Shown: positions 61,901 through 64,000 of the stretch, piece after piece
How positions within the stretch are numbered: position 1 is the first letter of the stretch
Layout of the letters: every line of letters starts with the position of its first letter
Assembly: GCF_017487345.1 (NCBI RefSeq)
Contig: NZ_CP062006.1
Coordinates: forward strand, 186,001 to 250,000
Origin: Brevundimonas pondensis
GTDB lineage: Bacteria > Pseudomonadota > Alphaproteobacteria > Caulobacterales > Caulobacteraceae
Direction: 5' to 3'
Length of the DNA: 64,000 bases
Program-made: the position numbers and the translations under genes
Notes under the pieces: generated by a model
What the model was told of the DNA's origin: nothing
The model's database searches: none
What the model saw: the letters and a program-made list of their open reading frames with translations, nothing else

Positions 61901-62226
61901 CCCCGAAGCAAGCCGAGTGCTTAGCCGTCATCAAGCGCATGACCTTCAACGGCGTCCCTCCGTCATACGAGGAGATCATGCGCGAGATGGGGCTGACAAG
62001 TAAGGCTCCGGTTCACCGGATGATCCATGCGCTCAAGGATCGTGGCGTCATCGCGATGTCCCCGGATAAGGCGCGGACAATCACTGTGCGCGACGAACAT
62101 GCAGAAGCGATCCCGTTCGACCTGATGGCTGAAGCTGTCGCGGACCTCATTGCGCGGGGAAGGCGTGTATATCCGGCTCAAATCCGCAAGGTGCTGGTGC
62201 AGACCTACGCTGGGGCCGCGCAATGA
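61897..62226 (+). CDS. LexA-N-like winged-helix DNA-binding protein
   Basis: A 109-residue protein with LAVIKRMTFNGVPPSYEEIMREMGLTSKAPVHRMIHALKDRGVI. It is a LexA-type winged helix without the S24 peptidase half. ATG 61897 overlaps the previous stop by four bases. It could modulate SOS-linked promoters in host or phage (inference). Confidence 0.82.
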   Translation: MTPKQAECLAVIKRMTFNGVPPSYEEIMREMGLTSKAPVHRMIHALKDRGVIAMSPDKARTITVRDEHAEAIPFDLMAEAVADLIARGRRVYPAQIRKVLVQTYAGAAQ

Positions 62227-62378
62227 TCGCCTGCGCCCTCGCCCGCCTCCACAGCGCAGTCCTATTCCTGTCGGGCAAGGACAGTCTCCTGCGTGGGCAG
62301 AATCCGACCGCCATCGTTCCGCCGATTGTTCATCCCGCCGCCGACAACGTCGTGACGTTCAAGGGGCGGGGCAAGTGA
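62223..62378 (+). CDS. short phage hypothetical protein
   Basis: A 51-residue protein, MIACALARLHSAVLFLSGKD..., ending VVTFKGRGK. Starts and stops overlap both neighbours by four bases, supporting translation. Role unknown. Confidence 0.58.
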   Translation: MIACALARLHSAVLFLSGKDSLLRGQNPTAIVPPIVHPAADNVVTFKGRGK

Positions 62379-62605
62379 AGCGCCTCCCCGACATGTTCGG
62401 CTTCCGCAAAGCCCGCGCGGCCCTGCGTCTTCATGAGGCCAATCGCGCGTTCATCAAAGCTCGCGCTGACCGCCTTCGCGCCGAGATCCGCCGGGACACT
62501 CGCGCCATGCACGCAACGGGTACCGCGCTTCGCAAGGCCCGCACCGAACAGGTCGCGGCTGAGCTGGCCTACGCCGCCGTCACCTCCAAACCCCTTCACG
62601 CCTGA
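62375..62605 (+). CDS. small basic coiled-coil phage protein
   Basis: A 76-residue helical protein from GTG 62375, with RKARAALRLHEANRAFIKARADRLRAEIRRDTRAMHA and further helix to the end. It is very rich in Arg and Ala. Overlaps the previous stop as GTGA. No family is recognised. Confidence 0.68.
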   Translation: MKRLPDMFGFRKARAALRLHEANRAFIKARADRLRAEIRRDTRAMHATGTALRKARTEQVAAELAYAAVTSKPLHA

Positions 62606-62618
62606 ACCGAGAGAACCC

Positions 62619-62891
62619 ATGACTGATACCGAATTCGACCCTGCCTCCGACGTTCTGACAGCAGCAGCACAGGGGCGCCTGCGCTCCATCATCGAACGGC
62701 TGGAGCGGCTGGAGGAGGACAAAGACGCCATCCTCATCGACATGAAGGAGGTCTTCGCCGAGGCCAAGGGCGATGGCTACGACGTCAAAGTCCTCCGCAA
62801 GGTGCTGCGCCTGCGCAAGCAGGACCGCGCCAAGCGTCAGGAAGAGGAGGCTATCCTCGACCTCTACCTCGTCGCCCTGGGTGAGGTCTGA
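62619..62891 (+). CDS. DUF2312 protein, GapR-like
   Basis: A 90-residue protein with AAAQGRLRSIIERLERLEEDKDAILIDMKEVFAEAKGDGYDVKVLRKVLRLRKQDRAKRQEEEAILDLYLVALGEV. This covers the whole DUF2312 family, whose Caulobacter member GapR binds overtwisted DNA and aids replication and segregation. A phage copy might act at its own replicating DNA. GAGA precedes the ATG. It sits two bases before ssb. Confidence 0.92.
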   Translation: MTDTEFDPASDVLTAAAQGRLRSIIERLERLEEDKDAILIDMKEVFAEAKGDGYDVKVLRKVLRLRKQDRAKRQEEEAILDLYLVALGEV

Positions 62892-62893
62892 TC

Positions 62894-63367
62894 ATGGCCG
62901 GCTCCGTCAACAAGGTCATCCTCGTCGGCAATCTGGGCCGCGACCCGGAAATCCGCACGCTGAACAGCGGCGACCGTGTCGCCAACCTGCGCATCGCCAC
63001 CTCCGAAAGCTGGCGCGACAAGGCGTCGGGCGAGCGCAAGGAAAAGACCGAATGGCACGCGGTCGTCGTGTTCAACGAGCACATCGTCAAGACCTGCGAG
63101 AACTACCTCAAGAAGGGCTCGACCATCTACGTCGAGGGATCGCTCCAGACCCGCAAATACACAGACGCTCAGGGCGTCGAGAAATATTCGACTGAGATCG
63201 TCCTGCAGAAGTTCAACGGCGTCCTGACCATGCTTGGCGGCAAGCCGCAGGGTGAGGGCGAGCGCAGCCAGGTCGATGATTATTCGTCCGGCTTCTCCTC
63301 GGGTGGCGCCAACAAGCCGTCAGGTCCGCGCGAAAGCTACGACCTGAACGACTCAATTCCATTTTGA
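62894..63367 (+). CDS. ssb: single-stranded DNA-binding protein
   Basis: A 157-residue OB-fold protein beginning VNKVILVGNLGRDPEIRTLNSGDRVANLRIATSESW. EKTEWHAVVVFNEHIVKTC and KKGSTIYVEGSLQTRKYTD follow. The C-terminal tip DLNDSIPF is the usual acidic interaction tail. It serves phage replication with the annealase. Start ATG 62894. Confidence 0.96.
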   Translation: MAGSVNKVILVGNLGRDPEIRTLNSGDRVANLRIATSESWRDKASGERKEKTEWHAVVVFNEHIVKTCENYLKKGSTIYVEGSLQTRKYTDAQGVEKYSTEIVLQKFNGVLTMLGGKPQGEGERSQVDDYSSGFSSGGANKPSGPRESYDLNDSIPF

Positions 63368-63381
63368 GGGCGCGGGCCGTC

Positions 63382-63825
63382 ATGTCGAAGCAATGCAGCC
63401 AGTGCTCCCAGACCAAGACTCTGGACGAGTTCTACAAGCAGCCTGAATCCCGAGGTAGCGGCCATATCTCCAAGTGCAGGGTTTGCACGACGGCCAACGT
63501 CAGGGCGCATCGCCGCTTAAATGATAGCGTCCGGGAATACGACCGCCGCCGTGGATCGCGCCAGACCATTGAGAAGGCCCGCGAGTGGCGCGAGGCTCAC
63601 CCGGACGCTTACCGGGCGCATAACGCCGTCAACAACGCGGTGCGCGACGGGCGTCTAACCAAAGAGCCATGCCTGTTCTGCGGCGAGGCCAAGGTTCACG
63701 GCCATCACCAGGACTACAGCAAGCCTCTCGACGTGATCTGGCTTTGCCCGCGCTGCCATCACCGCCTTCACGCGAACTTCCCCGAAACTGCCGCCCATGA
63801 GCCCGAACATCGGAGGGCCGCATGA
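63382..63825 (+). CDS. phage HNH-like zinc protein
   Basis: A 147-residue protein. The N-terminus has CSQCSQTKTLDEFYKQPESRG...CRVC, a zinc-ribbon pattern, and the C-terminus has CLFCGEAKVHGHHQDYSKPLDVIWLCPRCHHRLHANF, an HNH-like double-zinc core. It would act on DNA in the early region. ATG 63382 follows a GCGGG stretch; an earlier TTG is less likely. Confidence 0.78.
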   Translation: MSKQCSQCSQTKTLDEFYKQPESRGSGHISKCRVCTTANVRAHRRLNDSVREYDRRRGSRQTIEKAREWREAHPDAYRAHNAVNNAVRDGRLTKEPCLFCGEAKVHGHHQDYSKPLDVIWLCPRCHHRLHANFPETAAHEPEHRRAA

Positions 63826-63974
63826 TCGTCAACGTCCTGACCTGCACCCTTCGCCGGGATGATCAGTATCTGATCACCTACAAGGTCGGCGGCGCTGTCC
63901 AGTCGGCCCTGTCCGCTACGCCGATCAAGGCCGGGACCGACGTTCGCATCCGGGACGGCCGGGTGGTCGCATGA
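63822..63974 (+). CDS. short phage hypothetical protein
   Basis: A 50-residue protein, MIVNVLTCTLRRDDQYLITYKVGG..., ending RIRDGRVVA. It overlaps both neighbours by four bases. Short beta-rich; role unknown. Confidence 0.6.
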   Translation: MIVNVLTCTLRRDDQYLITYKVGGAVQSALSATPIKAGTDVRIRDGRVVA

Positions 63975-64000
63975 TCACCGTCATCCTTCCCTACCCGCCC
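63971..64000 (+). CDS. start of probable RusA-type Holliday junction resolvase
   Basis: Only ten codons are visible, MITVILPYPP. The phrase LPYPP at this position is typical of RusA-family resolvases, which begin similarly and lie near ssb in phages. The ATG overlaps the previous stop. Identification is weak because the rest is outside the window. Confidence 0.4.
   Translation, partial: MITVILPYPP

Overview
The window is high-GC alphaproteobacterial chromosome, most like Caulobacterales (Brevundimonas/Caulobacter type). That assignment is inference from the gene families (YdbH-YnbE-YdbL set, TadE/TadG pair, DUF885 peptidase-like proteins, GH95 fucosidase, GapR-type DUF2312 protein). No rRNA or species marker is present.

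Layout. (1) Positions 1-5435 are the end of a decayed integrative element or prophage beside tRNA-Gly(CCC). It holds an SGNH hydrolase/GSCFA cargo operon, minus-strand phage structural genes, a helicase fragment fused head-on to a truncated tail gene, and a tyrosine integrase pointing at the tRNA 3' end. (2) Positions 5436-47336 are core chromosome: TadE/TadG-like proteins, an M23 peptidase, the ydbH-ynbE-ydbL envelope operon, an orphan C5 cytosine methyltransferase, an acyltransferase-3 protein, tryptophan 2,3-dioxygenase, trmD-rplS, a TPP enzyme, the def-(71 aa)-fmt-truA operon, a patatin, a GH95 alpha-fucosidase, tRNA-Arg(CCG), queG, a GST, a CDF transporter, uppP, an NDUFA9-like protein, an amidohydrolase, an M1 aminopeptidase, a Bcr/CflA transporter and a TetR-EmrB-EmrA-like efflux operon. 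(3) Positions 47337-64000 are the early half of a lambda-like temperate prophage integrated in tRNA-Leu(CAA). A displaced tRNA 3' fragment marks one attachment site, and the other end lies beyond the window.

The prophage is the most informative part. A leftward operon of overlapping genes (58533 down to 47396) carries small unknown genes, two HNH proteins, Gp157, a Bet/RecT annealase, a Dam-type methylase, excisionase and integrase. Its promoter has TTGACA and TATTCT boxes with a palindromic operator ATCGG-N5-CCGAT in the spacer and a second operator just upstream. The same operator appears three times between an S24-type repressor gene (59430-60092, minus) and a Cro-like gene (60177, plus). 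There the rightward promoter places the predicted transcript start on the cro ATG, so that message is probably leaderless. Two exported-protein genes sit between the left operators and the repressor gene, where lambda has rex, and are candidates for lysogen-expressed conversion or exclusion genes. To the right follow CII-like and LexA-N-like regulators, a GapR-like DUF2312 protein, SSB, an HNH protein and the first codons of a probable RusA resolvase.

Core genes work mainly in envelope maintenance (ydbH set, M23, CHAP, uppP, lipoproteins), translation and tRNA modification (rplS, trmD, truA, fmt, def, queG), and peptide, glycan or drug handling. Gene boundaries were chosen from ribosome-binding sites and stop/start overlaps read by eye; nothing was searched against a database.
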